64,000 nt of DNA from an uncultured Aquimarina sp. (GCA_947498455.1 CANMKK010000001.1:1-64000); one strand, 5' to 3'. Positions 1 through 10,458 are shown, counted from the stretch's first letter. The notes: generated by a model not told the origin, from the letters alone. Translations and numbers: made by a program.

Positions 1-140
1 TCGTATAAAGAGTTTGAATTATTTTGTGCTAGATTAAGGCATAAAATTAAAGAATAGCCTTAGCTATTGTTGAATTTCATAACGCAGATATAGTGCAAAA
101 GAAACGAACTATATGCGAAGGTTTTATGCGTAAATTGTAT
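1..140 (+). repeat. Palindromic intergenic repeat, copy A (cut by window start)
   Basis: This is the first of five related intergenic repeats (others at 6534, 18979, 23649 and 53753). It starts inside the left arm because the window begins there, and it ends with GCGTAAATTGTAT at 128-140. The left arm aligns with the reverse complement of the right arm over most of its length, around a centre AATAGCCTTAGCTATT, so the transcript could fold into one long hairpin. No coding potential is seen. Confidence 0.8.
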
Positions 141-155
141 TAGACATTTTTGAAG

Positions 156-192
156 TAAAAAAGCCGTCTAAAAATTGCTTTTTAGACGACTT
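156..192 (-). terminator. Rho-independent terminator of the metalloprotease gene
   Basis: Read on the minus strand, AAGTCGTCTAAAAA pairs with TTTTTAGACGGCTT around a 4-nt loop and is followed by a run of T. It lies about 30 bp past the stop codon of the metalloprotease gene at 225, so it fits as that gene's terminator. Confidence 0.75.
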
Positions 193-224
193 TCCTTTCT
201 GTAGCCTACTGTAGTTTTATTAGA

Positions 225-2297
225 TTACTGTACAAATACTTTTTGAGTTCTGATTCCTTTTATGGTACGAACCTGAATAAAGTATATTCCCGCTGAAAAA
301 TTATTCATATCAATTGATTTCTGACTTTTTCCACCCGGAACAGCTTCTACCGTAATGGTCTGTAATGTTCTTCCATTAATTCCCTTAATATATACTTGAT
401 AAGGTTCCGATTTCAAATTACTGACTTCGATCGTTAATATATCCTTAACTGGATTAGGATATGCTACAAAACTTAATTCCTCTGTTAATAAAGCCACCGG
501 ATCTGGTAAAAGTGCACCACAAGTACCTAAATTAATCCATCCACTACTGGTTCTCTCATATAAATTACCTTGGTAAGTTACTTTATCTCCTACACTATAA
601 GACTCACTACTAGACCATTCACTTATGCCAGCGCAAGGATCTGTAGTCGGACAAGGACCAAGATTCGTCCATCCGCTACTGGTTCTTTCATATAAATTAC
701 CTTGATAAGTTACTTTATCTCCTACACTATAGGATTCGCTACTGGACCATTCACTAACACCCTCACATGGATTTCCGTCAGTGGTACAAGACCCACTAGT
801 TTCATAGGTAGTCTGAGTACATGAAATCGAAAAAGTATCTATATCCTCTCCTGCTGAGTTTCTAGCAACCCAATTTGCACCTATTGTTGTTGCTACCTGA
901 TCACTTTGACCCGCACTTATGGTAGTTTGAGAATTATTATTCTCAAAATATTCCAGACTACAATTGGTATTATTAGTAAATGTAACTGTTACCTGATCTC
1001 CAGTAGAGCAATCTCCACCATCACAAGATTCTAAGCAATTTTTAGAATTAATGGTATTGCGAATTACATTACTCGGCTGTGAACCAAACCCCTTGTTAAA
1101 GTTAATACCTACACTCGTCAGGTGACAATAACTCATAATAGTACCTCCATCAGAAGGTAATGCTGGTTGTGCACAACTTCCTTCTGTAGTATAACAACCA
1201 TCTATAGCAGTATTATTCCCATTCCATACACACGCTTGTGTATGTTGCGATCCCAAATTATGACCTAATTCATGAGCAACCACCATTACAGACCACGAGT
1301 ATGTTGGTACATTACTATATGAACTCGTAATTCCGGATACTGCATAATTATTACGGCTACATAAAGCATTTACCCAAGCTATCCCTCCAGAAAAATTATA
1401 AGTCACAAAATGTCCTAAATCTCCATTAAAACTATTACTATTTCTATAATTACCATAATTATCCAAGTTACTAAAAGGCTGAGTAGAGGTCCAGGCTTGC
1501 ACTCCGGACATTTTGATACTGATATTATCATTAGAATATAACACACTTACCTGATTAAATATCGCCTCTATATAATTGGTAGCTCCCTCTGCTCCTCCTT
1601 TATCATTTACGATATCCGAACCTATATCAAAGAAAACTCTTGGACAACTAACAGCAGCTCTGTTCTGGTCAGAATCTTCTACTTGCTCTTCAGTATATCC
1701 CTTGGATGGTTGTATCGGCATCTGACAAGCGAAAGTATTAAGATGCTTAATATCTTTGTCTTCGTAGATGATTTGATGTTTACTGTTTTTTAGTTTTCCA
1801 ATTACCAAATTACCAGATGAATTACCAACACTTATCACACCAGAGATTTCATTATCGAAAAAACTCAGTGCTACAATGGAGTTTGATTCCCCCTTTACAA
1901 TCCCTCTATAGTGTAACGCAGAATTATCTCGTCTAATAATTTTTCCCGAAGGCATTTCTCTTATCTCAAAATCGTCCGTAGTAATAGCTACTTTAACTAA
2001 CTCTACTTCGATATTGGATTTTTGTCCCGGAATCTGAAGTTCTATAGATGTTGGCGCCTTTGATGTAAAAGATGCCATTTTCTGATCATTAAAATCAAAA
2101 ACCGTGTAATTTTTAACCTCTGATGGTACTTCTAGCCCCAATTTCTGGTTATTTACTGTTGAAAAGAGGTCAAAAGTTTCAAAAGTGGCTCCAGAATTCT
2201 TTTCTTGTTGAATTCTGTCACTAGGTGTTTGTTGTTGAGTTTGTGCAAAAATTTGTACCGAAAAAAAGGTAAGCACAATCATTAAAATGTTTTTCAT
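225..2297 (-). CDS. Secreted zinc metalloprotease with two chitin-binding-type modules and T9SS sorting domain
   Basis: Likely an exported peptidase of the reprolysin-like (M12B) metzincin class. The start is set at MKNILMIVLTFFSVQIFAQ, a good signal peptide; a start 10 codons upstream is possible but spoils it. Numbering from that upstream start, the zinc motif HELGHNLGSQH lies near residues 352-362, with a cysteine-rich segment after it that ends in a Met-turn-like SYCH. Two nearly identical 36-residue modules (EWSSSESYSVGDKVTYQG...) near residues 530-610 resemble CBM5/12 chitin-binding modules. The last ~80 residues (FVAYPNPVKDILTIEV ... GIYFIQVRT) are a type A T9SS sorting domain. Predicted to be surface-bound or released and to act on polymeric substrates; the true substrate is unknown. 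Confidence 0.85.
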   Translation of the reverse strand: MKNILMIVLTFFSVQIFAQTQQQTPSDRIQQEKNSGATFETFDLFSTVNNQKLGLEVPSEVKNYTVFDFNDQKMASFTSKAPTSIELQIPGQKSNIEVELVKVAITTDDFEIREMPSGKIIRRDNSALHYRGIVKGESNSIVALSFFDNEISGVISVGNSSGNLVIGKLKNSKHQIIYEDKDIKHLNTFACQMPIQPSKGYTEEQVEDSDQNRAAVSCPRVFFDIGSDIVNDKGGAEGATNYIEAIFNQVSVLYSNDNISIKMSGVQAWTSTQPFSNLDNYGNYRNSNSFNGDLGHFVTYNFSGGIAWVNALCSRNNYAVSGITSSYSNVPTYSWSVMVVAHELGHNLGSQHTQACVWNGNNTAIDGCYTTEGSCAQPALPSDGGTIMSYCHLTSVGINFNKGFGSQPSNVIRNTINSKNCLESCDGGDCSTGDQVTVTFTNNTNCSLEYFENNNSQTTISAGQSDQVATTIGANWVARNSAGEDIDTFSISCTQTTYETSGSCTTDGNPCEGVSEWSSSESYSVGDKVTYQGNLYERTSSGWTNLGPCPTTDPCAGISEWSSSESYSVGDKVTYQGNLYERTSSGWINLGTCGALLPDPVALLTEELSFVAYPNPVKDILTIEVSNLKSEPYQVYIKGINGRTLQTITVEAVPGGKSQKSIDMNNFSAGIYFIQVRTIKGIRTQKVFVQ
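529..635 (-). repeat. Internal module repeat, second CBM5/12-like unit
   Basis: Coding repeat inside the metalloprotease gene. It matches 661-767 at the DNA level with few differences, including synonymous sites, so the module duplicated recently or is kept alike by gene conversion. Core protein motif YSVGDKVTYQGNLYERTSSGW. Confidence 0.8.
661..767 (-). repeat. Internal module repeat, first CBM5/12-like unit
   Basis: Partner of the repeat at 529-635. It has the same YSVGDKVTYQG core with aromatic residues (W, Y, W) that in CBM5/12 modules stack on sugar rings. The two units are separated by a short CPTTDPC linker. Confidence 0.8.
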
Positions 2298-2686
2298 CGT
2301 GTTAAATTTAAATTTTGAAGAATGCACTGTTATTTATAATATAGGCTACTAATTATGTAAAATAGCACACTCTTCGTTGAGTTTGAATAACTTTAATTTA
2401 CAACTTTTTATAATAGTTAAAAAATGGAAATCAAATCACTATACTATCAAAAATAGTAATGCACATTGAACATTGATAAACTCTCGTTTTTTTTCAGAAA
2501 ACAAGACGAGAAAAGAAGTATAAAATATTAGATAATTAGATGTGGTTTTAATGAAGTGATCTCATAAAAACATCGATCTAGGTAATAAAAACCCTAATTT
2601 CAATCATTTATTTTTACTATAATGTCCCTTTAAAAAACAACTCACAAAACACTTACAGTCAATAAACTGAAAGAAAAAAACTACTA
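2298..2686. other. Intergenic region with no gene seen
   Basis: About 390 bp between the metalloprotease start and the left end of the IS982 element. AT-rich, with no open frame of note and no convincing hairpin. It should contain the metalloprotease promoter on the minus strand, but I could not place it. Confidence 0.5.
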
Positions 2687-3669
2687 ACCTGAGTTCGATT
2701 ATTAAAATAGGCAAATTTGGTTAGTATTTTGGGATTGAAATTTGATTTGTGGTTTTTTAGGCTGGAAGCTATATGCAATAAGTCCAGCTATCATATTACT
2801 AAGGAAATTAGCGAAACTCCTGTGTCTAGAATACTCTACTTAACAGATATTTTTCAATTCATCATTTACTGTTTCAATTATAGAACGTTTTCTAAGAAGA
2901 ATTTTGTCTGATAGTGTCATCAAGGAATTTTTCATGTTATTTTTAATATGAGTAATCATCTGTATTCAATCTATAAAGAGCATCTTTGCTAAGTCCTTGC
3001 CTACATAGCCTTTATCAGCAAAGAATTTTCCATATATTTTGTCTAGAAACCGTTCTTGTTTTAATGGTGTCCTATCATCTTCACTTGCTTGGGTAATGGT
3101 AAAAGTCAATATCTCACCTTTATCATTGATGATTATATGAAGTTTAAACCCATAAAACCGTCCCTGTATTGGCGATCCCTTTGAACACCTTATTTCGCTT
3201 AATACGTTTGTAGGAGTTGAATCTACAAAAGAAATCCCTATACAATCACCTAAACAACAGGTCTTTAAAAACGAAGTCATCGGCATTAGGTTTCTGTGCA
3301 TCGGTTCTGTGAATCTATTATAAAAAACTGTTTCTGGGAATTCTTCTTGCATATGTTGTTGAACATAATAAATATAGAAGTGCTTAAAGGTTCTAAAACC
3401 TCCAAGATGAAATAAGACTGCAATAGTCATAATTTCACTCTCAGACATTCTTGATTGTCGTTTTGCAGGGTTACTAAGTAGTGATTTATCAACTATTTGA
3501 TCGTATTCTTTGCAAAATTCATCTATAACACAAAATCTTTCAGTAATTCTAGAGTAGAATATCATAGATAGGATTTTATATTAATAAACTGAATATCAGT
3601 ATTTTAATTTGCTAAAAATTTATTTTTTTTGCTATAAAAAAAACTACCTAATATTAATCGAACTCAGAT
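2687..3669 (-). mobile_element. IS982-family insertion sequence, inactive
   Basis: A 983-bp element. The ends read ACCTGAGTTCGATTA (2687-2701) and, inverted, ATCTGAGTTCGATTA (3655-3669), so 14 of 15 bases match. Short direct repeats TACTA at 2682-2686 and 3670-3674 look like the target duplication. Length, ends and transposase all fit the IS982 family. The transposase has two in-frame stop codons, so the copy cannot move by itself. It sits between genes and does not break a visible reading frame. Confidence 0.88.
2702..3565 (-). pseudogene. IS982-family transposase with two premature stops
   Basis: The frame is otherwise intact over 287 codons, the usual IS982 transposase length, with no frameshift. 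The first 199 residues include SFVDSTPTNV, GRFYGFKLHIIIND and ADKGYVGKDL, parts of the DDE-type catalytic core. Stops lie at 2966-2968 (TGA, after ...KMLFID) and 2840-2842 (TAA, after ...NDELKNIC). Beyond each stop the family sequence continues in the same frame: [15 protein letters not shown], then VEYSRHRSFANFLSNMIAGL. The second stop is most simply CAA to TAA. An N-terminal 199-residue fragment could still be made, but should lack the last catalytic acidic residue (the E of SIIETVND). Confidence 0.9.
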
Positions 3670-3849
3670 TACTAAGCATAAACCTTTTATTATCAATGCT
3701 ATTTCCTTCTTTTTTTAGCATCAAATAAAAGCAAATACAGGCTAAGAAATATGGTCGAACCATACACCAAAAAAAAGATGCCTAAAAGCTAAAATAACCA
3801 ACGTTATTTATCTAATTTTAAGATGATTATAACTCTTAAAACAAACTCA

Positions 3850-6402
3850 ATGAAATTAAATTTTTTATTACCCGTATTGCTATTTGCTGCTTATGTAGCA
3901 AATTCGCAAGAACAGTCAACCAAAGCTTTTTATCATGGAAAAATATCCTCAGTAGAGTATGTTTCTTCTATAGAATCAAGACCTAATGATCTAATTCCTC
4001 CCGATAATTCAGTTAGAGAGGCAAAAGATAAAAGATCTTTAGGAAATCAAATTGTATCGGGTAAAGACCCTCAGACAAAAAATGATTATTATGTAATGAA
4101 TAAGCATGAACAGGAACAAAGTGTCAAAAGAACTGCTCCCAGTTTAGTCTTTGATACGTATTCATCAAATTCGCAACCTACAGATCCATCTTTGGCGGTA
4201 GGTCCTAATCACGTGATGGTAGTTTTTAACACTGGATTTATGATTTACGATAAGTCAGGCAATCAGTTGCTAGGACAAACTAGCCCTAATCCCGCAATTT
4301 TCCCTTCGGGTGGATGCTGTGACCTTACAGTATCCTATGATAATGCTGCAGATAGATGGGTGCTTTCTTTTCTAGGAACCGGGGCTCAGGTAGCAGTTTC
4401 TGATGGGCCCAATCCATTAACTTCAGGATGGTATGTGTACAATATTCCAGCGGTAAATGATTATCAAAAACTATCGGTTTGGAGTGATGGATATTATATC
4501 ACAGAAAATACAGGAGGTACTAATAAACTTTGGGCATTAGAAAGAAATGCAATGCTAGCAGGAAATTCTTCTGCTCAGATCGTTGGATTCAATCTTCCGG
4601 GAATTGTAACTAGCGGTTTCTTTAGTCCACAAGTCCTTAATGTTACAGATGATAATTTACCTGCTCCTGGAGGTGCCACAATCGTTTATTTACAAGATAA
4701 TGCATGGAGTGGAGTATCTGTAGATCATATTAAAGTCTGGACCGCCAATATTAACTGGAATAATCCGGGAAGCTCTACTGTTTCTACTCCACAAGAAATT
4801 AATACAACACCATTCATAAGTGTTTTTGATAATGGAGCATTTAATAATTTAAGTCAACCCGGAGGAGGTTCTTCTATTGATGCAATACAGGCTACTATTA
4901 TGAATCAGGCACAATTCAGAAAATTTGCTTCTCACAATTCGGCTGTATTCAATTTTGTAGTCGATACAGATGCTGGCTCAGGAAAACTTGCAGGAATACG
5001 TTGGTATGAATTTAGACAAAGTGGGGATAATCAACCTTGGTCCTTATACCAAGAAGGTACGTATACTGCACCAAATGGAAGACATGCCTGGATGGCGAGT
5101 CTTGCAATGGATCAAAATGGTAATATTGGTATGGGATATACATCTATGTCTGGATCTTCTACTCCTACAACAGTGAGAGTTAGTTCTTATTATACTGGTA
5201 GATTGAGTACTGATCCCCTAGGAACTATGACCAGTGCAGAACAACTTATCGCCAGTGGAACAGGAAATTTTAGTGGTACCCGTTATGGAGATTATAGCAA
5301 GATTGACGTAGACCCTAGTGATGATACTTCATTCTGGTTTATTAATGAATATATAAATGGTAGTAGAAAAGGTGTAGTTGGAAAATTCCAGATACAGGCA
5401 GGTACTCCTGATACAGAAGCTCCTACTACTCCAACTAACTTGGTTGCTAGTAACATCACATCGAGTGGATCTGAACTTAGTTGGACCGCGTCTACGGATA
5501 ATGTAGGTGTAACGGGGTATACTATTTCTATAAATGGAGCTGTTGTTGGTACTTCTGCAACTACTTCTTATAACGTTACGGGGCTTTCTCCTACCACAAC
5601 GTATAATGCCTCTGTAACTGCTCAAGATGCTGCCGGAAATGTATCAGGTAGTGCAACAACTTCGTTCACTACAATTGCCAACGATATTAATTATTGTGAT
5701 TCTGCTGGTAGAAATGCAAGTGAAGAATTTATTAGTAATGTAGAATTAAATACAATCAACAATACTTCTACTGGGCAAGTGTACACAGATTTCACTTCAA
5801 TCGTAACAACTCTAAACGAAGGTCAGTCATACACTGTTTCCGTTACACCTACCTGGACAGGAGCTGTATACCCAGAAGCTTATGCCGTTTGGATAGACTA
5901 CAATAATAACGGAAGTTTTGATAATACAGGTGAATTGGTTTGGTCTAAAGCTGCTTCGAGAGACACTTCTAATAGTGGATCTTTTACAGTTCCTTCTGGT
6001 ACCGCAAGAACTTCTGTTAGAATGAGAGTTTCAATGAAGTACAATGGAATCCCAACGTCGTGTGAAAGTTTTAGCTATGGAGAAGTTGAAGATTATACAA
6101 TCAATCTTGACACCAGAACAATAACCAAAACTAATGCACAAGCCTTAAAATCATTCACTGAAAGTTCAAAAAGAAATATTAGAATGTATCCTAACCCTGC
6201 AAATTCAGAATTAACTATTGATATTCAGGAAGGTAATTACGATGAGATTAAAATATTTGCATCTACAGGAGCAATGGTTAAAAAACTACAACCAAAAGTA
6301 GGATCAAATGTTATTGATGTGTCGCAATTTGCATCAGGTATGTATTTTGTACGGTTTACCTCTAATAGGTTAGCCGTTACCGAAAGGTTTATTAAGAAAT
6401 AA
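3850..6402 (+). CDS. T9SS-exported protein with fibronectin III and GEVED domains
   Basis: Large secreted protein of unknown activity. I place the start at MKLNFLLPVLLFAAYVANSQ, a clear signal peptide; an ATG nine codons upstream (3823) is in frame but adds a non-signal extension. The N-terminal ~500 residues look like an extracellular repeat fold (DPSLAVGPNHVMVVFNTGF; GNFSGTRYGDYSKIDVDPSD) of a type seen in flavobacterial secreted proteins. A fibronectin type III domain follows (PTTPTNLVASNITSSGSELS... TTYNASVTAQDAAGN), then a GEVED domain (YAVWIDYNNNGSFD ... SYGEVEDYTINL) and a type A T9SS sorting domain (IRMYPNPANSELTIDI). A terminator follows 25 bp after the stop, so it is probably transcribed alone. 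Confidence 0.8.
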   Translation: MKLNFLLPVLLFAAYVANSQEQSTKAFYHGKISSVEYVSSIESRPNDLIPPDNSVREAKDKRSLGNQIVSGKDPQTKNDYYVMNKHEQEQSVKRTAPSLVFDTYSSNSQPTDPSLAVGPNHVMVVFNTGFMIYDKSGNQLLGQTSPNPAIFPSGGCCDLTVSYDNAADRWVLSFLGTGAQVAVSDGPNPLTSGWYVYNIPAVNDYQKLSVWSDGYYITENTGGTNKLWALERNAMLAGNSSAQIVGFNLPGIVTSGFFSPQVLNVTDDNLPAPGGATIVYLQDNAWSGVSVDHIKVWTANINWNNPGSSTVSTPQEINTTPFISVFDNGAFNNLSQPGGGSSIDAIQATIMNQAQFRKFASHNSAVFNFVVDTDAGSGKLAGIRWYEFRQSGDNQPWSLYQEGTYTAPNGRHAWMASLAMDQNGNIGMGYTSMSGSSTPTTVRVSSYYTGRLSTDPLGTMTSAEQLIASGTGNFSGTRYGDYSKIDVDPSDDTSFWFINEYINGSRKGVVGKFQIQAGTPDTEAPTTPTNLVASNITSSGSELSWTASTDNVGVTGYTISINGAVVGTSATTSYNVTGLSPTTTYNASVTAQDAAGNVSGSATTSFTTIANDINYCDSAGRNASEEFISNVELNTINNTSTGQVYTDFTSIVTTLNEGQSYTVSVTPTWTGAVYPEAYAVWIDYNNNGSFDNTGELVWSKAASRDTSNSGSFTVPSGTARTSVRMRVSMKYNGIPTSCESFSYGEVEDYTINLDTRTITKTNAQALKSFTESSKRNIRMYPNPANSELTIDIQEGNYDEIKIFASTGAMVKKLQPKVGSNVIDVSQFASGMYFVRFTSNRLAVTERFIKK

Positions 6403-6427
6403 TAATCTAATACGAGTTATAATCAGG

Positions 6428-6458
6428 AGGCTGCCCGAAAAAGGCAGCCTTTTTTTAT
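6428..6458 (+). terminator. Rho-independent terminator after the GEVED protein gene
   Basis: AGGCTGCC (6428-6435) pairs perfectly with GGCAGCCT (6443-6450) around a 7-nt loop, followed by seven T. Strong terminator for the upstream gene. Confidence 0.9.
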
Positions 6459-6533
6459 AATCTTTGTATGTTTCTGAATTAATACTTCACTTGATTTATA
6501 TCTCCAGTATTTAAATACCTATCTATACTTCCC

Positions 6534-6716
6534 ATACGATTTATGGATAAGAAATTCGTATAAGACGTTCGAATTATTTTGTACTAGATTAAGGCACAAA
6601 ATTAAAGAATAACCACTTGTGCTGAGCTACGAATTATAGCTGTTGTAGAATTTTATAACGCAGATATAGTACAAAAGAAACGAACTATATGCGAAAGTTT
6701 TATGCGTAAATCGTAT
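6534..6716 (+). repeat. Palindromic intergenic repeat, copy B
   Basis: Complete copy, 183 bp, from ATACGATTTATGGAT to ATGCGTAAATCGTAT. The two arms are imperfect inverted copies of each other. Compared with copy D the centre carries about 20 extra bases (around GTGCTGAGCTACG). It sits between the GEVED gene terminator and uvrA. No coding potential. Confidence 0.85.
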
Positions 6717-6807
6717 CACCTACCCATTGCACAATTCATTCGATTTAGAATAGTATAGAAATAACAAACACAGAAGAAAGCTATTTTACTAAAAGATTTC
6801 AAATAAC

Positions 6808-6815
6808 TACATTTG
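6808..6815 (+). promoter_or_regulatory. Likely uvrA promoter, -7 element TACATTTG
   Basis: TACATTTG matches the Bacteroidota -7 consensus TAnnTTTG and lies 19 bp before the uvrA ATG, which would give a very short leader. The upstream -33 element is weak. Confidence 0.5.
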
Positions 6816-6833
6816 CAATCTTGGTAAAATTTT

Positions 6834-9674
6834 ATGGGTACATCAGAAGATAATATAGAAGTTTTAGGGGCAAGAGTTCATAATCTAAAAAATATAGATG
6901 TAACTATACCCCGTGAAAAACTAGTAGTCATTACTGGTCTTTCGGGATCTGGTAAATCATCACTGGCATTTGATACTATTTATGCGGAAGGACAACGTAG
7001 ATATATAGAAACATTCTCTGCATATGCGCGACAGTTTTTAGGAAGCTTGGAGCGTCCTGATGTAGACAAAATTGATGGGCTTTCTCCTGTTATTGCCATA
7101 GAACAAAAAACTACCAGTAAAAGCCCGAGAAGTACCGTAGGTACAATTACAGAGATTTATGATTTTCTCAGATTATTATTTGCCCGAGGTGGCGATGCTT
7201 ATAGTTATAATACAGGCGAAAAAATGGTAAGCTATAGCGATGAGCAAATAAAAGATCTGATCATCAAAGATTTTAATGGAAAAAAGATCAACATCCTTGC
7301 TCCGATCATTCGATCCAGAAAAGGGCATTACCGTGAACTCTTTGAACAAATAGCCAAACAAGGTTTTGTAAAAGTTCGTACCGATGGCGAAATAAAAGAT
7401 ATTACCAAGGGTATGAAACTGGATCGTTATAAGACTCATGATATAGAAATCGTTATCGATAGAATTGCTGTACAAACTGATCAGGATTCTAAACGATTAA
7501 TGGAGACTATCAATACTGCTATGTATCACGGGAATGACGTACTGATGGTTATTGAACAAGAATCTCAGGAGGTTCGCTTTTTTAGTCGTAATCTTATGTG
7601 CCCTACCAGTGGTATTTCGTATCCGAATCCAGAACCAAATAATTTTTCATTTAACTCTCCAAAAGGTGCTTGTCCAAAATGTAATGGTATCGGAAACTTA
7701 TATGAAGTAAACACTAAAAAAATAATTCCGGACGATTCTAAATCTATAAAAAATGGCGGACTGGTTCCTCAGGGTCCTCAAAAGAACAACTGGATTTTTA
7801 AACAACTTGAGTTAATCGCACAACGGTTTGATTTTAAGCTAAGTGACCCCATAAAAAAAATCTCTAAAGAAGCTCTCGACGTTATCTTATATGGAGGAAA
7901 AGAAAAATTTACCGTAGATAGTAAGTCACTGGGAGTAACCCGAGAATATAAAATTGATTTTGAAGGTATTGCCACTTTTATAGAAAATACATATCATACG
8001 AATGAGTCAACCTCTCTAAAAAGGTGGGCAAAAGACTTTATGGACAATATAGAATGTCCCACTTGTAATGGATCCAGATTGCGAAAAGAATCCCTATATT
8101 TTAAAGTTGGAGAAAAGAATATTGCTGAGTTGGTAGCTATGGATATTATAGAACTTGCTGATTGGTTTAAAAATTTACCTGAACAACTCAATCAGAAACA
8201 ACAAAAGATATCTGGAGAAATTCTTAAAGAAATTAATACCCGACTTCAATTCCTAATTGATGTAGGGCTTACCTATTTGTCATTAAACAGAAGTAGTAAG
8301 TCTCTCTCAGGAGGAGAAGCACAACGTATCCGATTAGCTACCCAAATAGGGTCACAATTAGTCGGTGTATTATATATATTAGATGAACCTAGTATTGGTC
8401 TGCATCAACGAGATAATGAAAAACTTATTAATTCATTGGTGCAATTACGTAATATCGGAAATTCTGTAATTGTGGTAGAACACGATAAAGATATGATAGA
8501 ACGTGCAGATCATGTCATAGATATTGGGCCTAGAGCAGGAAAACACGGAGGAGAAATTATTAGTGAAGGTACCCCAAAGGATCTACTTACTCACGATACC
8601 CTTACTGCGGACTACTTAAGTGGTAAGAAACAAATAGAAATTCCTGCAAAACGTAGAAAAGGGAACGGAAAAACTATTTCATTAAAGGGAGCTACGGGTA
8701 ATAATTTAAAAAATGTCTCCATAGATATTCCTCTAGGAAAAATGATTGCTGTTACTGGAGTTTCCGGTAGTGGTAAATCTACACTTATTAATGAAACCTT
8801 ATACCCTATTCTTAATGCGTATTATTTTAATGGAGTAAAAAAGCCAATGCCATATAAAAGTGTTAAAGGGCTGGAGCATGCGGATAAAGTAATTGATATC
8901 AATCAATCTCCCATTGGTCGTACTCCCAGATCCAATCCTGCAACGTATACAGGTGTATTTTCAGAAATAAGAAGCCTGTTTTCTAAAACTCCGGAAGCTA
9001 TGATACGTGGTTATAAACCGGGTCGTTTTAGTTTTAATGTAACGGGAGGAAGATGCGAAACTTGCAAAGGTGGTGGATTACGAGTAATCGAAATGAATTT
9101 CCTACCAGATGTATATGTAGAATGTGAAACCTGTCAGGGTAAACGGTTTAACAGAGAGACTCTGGAGATTCGTTATAAGGGAAAATCTATTTCGGATGTT
9201 CTGGAAATGACCATCAATGAGTCCTGTGAGTTCTTTGAGCATATTCCCAAGATATACAGAAAGTTAAAAACAATTAAGAGTGTTGGACTAGGATACATTA
9301 CTTTGGGACAGCAATCTACTACATTATCCGGTGGTGAAGCTCAGAGGATTAAACTCGCTACGGAACTATCAAAAAGAGATACCGGAAATACCTTTTATAT
9401 TCTGGATGAACCGACTACAGGATTGCATTTTGAAGATATTAGAGTATTAATGGAAGTTTTAAATGAATTAGTTAATAAAGGAAATACGGTACTCATCATA
9501 GAACATAACTTAGATGTCGTAAAGATGGCCGACTATATTATTGACATAGGATATGAAGGAGGGAAAAATGGAGGAACTGTCGTTGCCAAAGGAACTCCCG
9601 AGCAAATTATTAAAGATAAAAAAAGTTACACAGCAAAGTTTTTAAAGAAAGAATTAAATATACATAGCAATTAG
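6834..9674 (+). CDS. uvrA: UvrABC excinuclease subunit A
   Basis: DNA damage recognition ATPase of nucleotide excision repair; it loads UvrB at lesions. 946 residues, the normal UvrA length. Two ABC ATPase halves are visible: Walker A GLSGSGKS at 35-42 and GVSGSGKS near 641, with signature LSGGEAQR near 490 and 831. The zinc-binding cysteines are present (GACPKCNG near 280 and CETCKGGG...CETCQG near 740-765). The next gene (LOG family) is 94 bp away and may be cotranscribed. No sign of damage or transfer. Confidence 0.97.
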   Translation: MGTSEDNIEVLGARVHNLKNIDVTIPREKLVVITGLSGSGKSSLAFDTIYAEGQRRYIETFSAYARQFLGSLERPDVDKIDGLSPVIAIEQKTTSKSPRSTVGTITEIYDFLRLLFARGGDAYSYNTGEKMVSYSDEQIKDLIIKDFNGKKINILAPIIRSRKGHYRELFEQIAKQGFVKVRTDGEIKDITKGMKLDRYKTHDIEIVIDRIAVQTDQDSKRLMETINTAMYHGNDVLMVIEQESQEVRFFSRNLMCPTSGISYPNPEPNNFSFNSPKGACPKCNGIGNLYEVNTKKIIPDDSKSIKNGGLVPQGPQKNNWIFKQLELIAQRFDFKLSDPIKKISKEALDVILYGGKEKFTVDSKSLGVTREYKIDFEGIATFIENTYHTNESTSLKRWAKDFMDNIECPTCNGSRLRKESLYFKVGEKNIAELVAMDIIELADWFKNLPEQLNQKQQKISGEILKEINTRLQFLIDVGLTYLSLNRSSKSLSGGEAQRIRLATQIGSQLVGVLYILDEPSIGLHQRDNEKLINSLVQLRNIGNSVIVVEHDKDMIERADHVIDIGPRAGKHGGEIISEGTPKDLLTHDTLTADYLSGKKQIEIPAKRRKGNGKTISLKGATGNNLKNVSIDIPLGKMIAVTGVSGSGKSTLINETLYPILNAYYFNGVKKPMPYKSVKGLEHADKVIDINQSPIGRTPRSNPATYTGVFSEIRSLFSKTPEAMIRGYKPGRFSFNVTGGRCETCKGGGLRVIEMNFLPDVYVECETCQGKRFNRETLEIRYKGKSISDVLEMTINESCEFFEHIPKIYRKLKTIKSVGLGYITLGQQSTTLSGGEAQRIKLATELSKRDTGNTFYILDEPTTGLHFEDIRVLMEVLNELVNKGNTVLIIEHNLDVVKMADYIIDIGYEGGKNGGTVVAKGTPEQIIKDKKSYTAKFLKKELNIHSN

Positions 9675-9768
9675 ACCATTTATTAAAACCATTTGTTTAT
9701 TTTCAAAAATTGAAAACAAATTAAAAATCGAAGATCGGGTTTGATGCTAAACGCATAAAATATAATAT

Positions 9769-10458
9769 ATGAGAAAAGAACAACATCATAAAGGATGGAA
9801 TGAAATTAAGACAAATGACTCTTGGGCAATATTTAAAATCATGGGAGAATTTGTCAATGGTTTCGAAAAAATGAGTAAAATTGGTCCCTGCGTATCTATA
9901 TTCGGATCTGCCAGAACCAAAATAGACAATAAGTATTATCAATTAGCTGTTGATGTGGCTCATAAAATTGTAGAACATGGATATGGAGTCATAACTGGTG
10001 GTGGTCCGGGTATTATGGAAGCCGGTAATAAAGGAGCACATCTTGGAGGAGGAACCTCTGTAGGATTAAATATTGATCTACCCTTCGAACAACACGACAA
10101 CCCATATATAGATAGTGATAAAAGTTTAGACTTCGATTACTTTTTTGTTCGTAAGGTCATGTTCGTAAAATACTCTCAGGGATTTGTTGTAATGCCAGGA
10201 GGTTTTGGAACACTCGATGAATTATTTGAAGCAATTACATTGATACAAACCAAAAAAATTGCTGTTTTCCCTATCATTCTTATAAGTACTGAATTTTGGG
10301 GTGGACTAATGGATTGGATAAAAAGTACCTTATTAAATAAATTTGAGAACATTAGTGCAGGAGATCTTGATTTAATACATGTTGTAGATACTCCAGAAGA
10401 AGTTCTTGATATCTTAGATAAATTCTATGGTGAATATAATTTAAGTCCGAATTTCTAG
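9769..10458 (+). CDS. LOG-family protein (TIGR00730), nucleotide 5'-monophosphate phosphoribohydrolase-like
   Basis: Rossmann-fold protein of 229 residues. The family signatures GGGPGIMEAG (about residue 76) and PGGFGTLDE (about residue 143) are both intact; these form the nucleotide phosphate-binding and catalytic site. Characterised members remove the base from cytokinin ribotides or other nucleoside 5'-monophosphates. In bacteria without cytokinin signalling the physiological substrate is uncertain, and older annotations as lysine decarboxylase are not supported by this motif pattern. It follows uvrA in the same direction. Confidence 0.85.
   Translation: MRKEQHHKGWNEIKTNDSWAIFKIMGEFVNGFEKMSKIGPCVSIFGSARTKIDNKYYQLAVDVAHKIVEHGYGVITGGGPGIMEAGNKGAHLGGGTSVGLNIDLPFEQHDNPYIDSDKSLDFDYFFVRKVMFVKYSQGFVVMPGGFGTLDELFEAITLIQTKKIAVFPIILISTEFWGGLMDWIKSTLLNKFENISAGDLDLIHVVDTPEEVLDILDKFYGEYNLSPNF

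Noticed and set aside
2717..2911. 64-codon plus-strand frame
   Set aside because: It lies opposite the C-terminal part of the IS982 transposase and is explained by it.
7176..7475. 99-codon minus-strand frame inside uvrA
   Set aside because: Shadow of a strongly conserved gene.
9769..10458. Lysine decarboxylase
   Set aside because: PGGFGTLDE and GGGPGIME motifs mark the LOG family; the decarboxylase name is an old misannotation.
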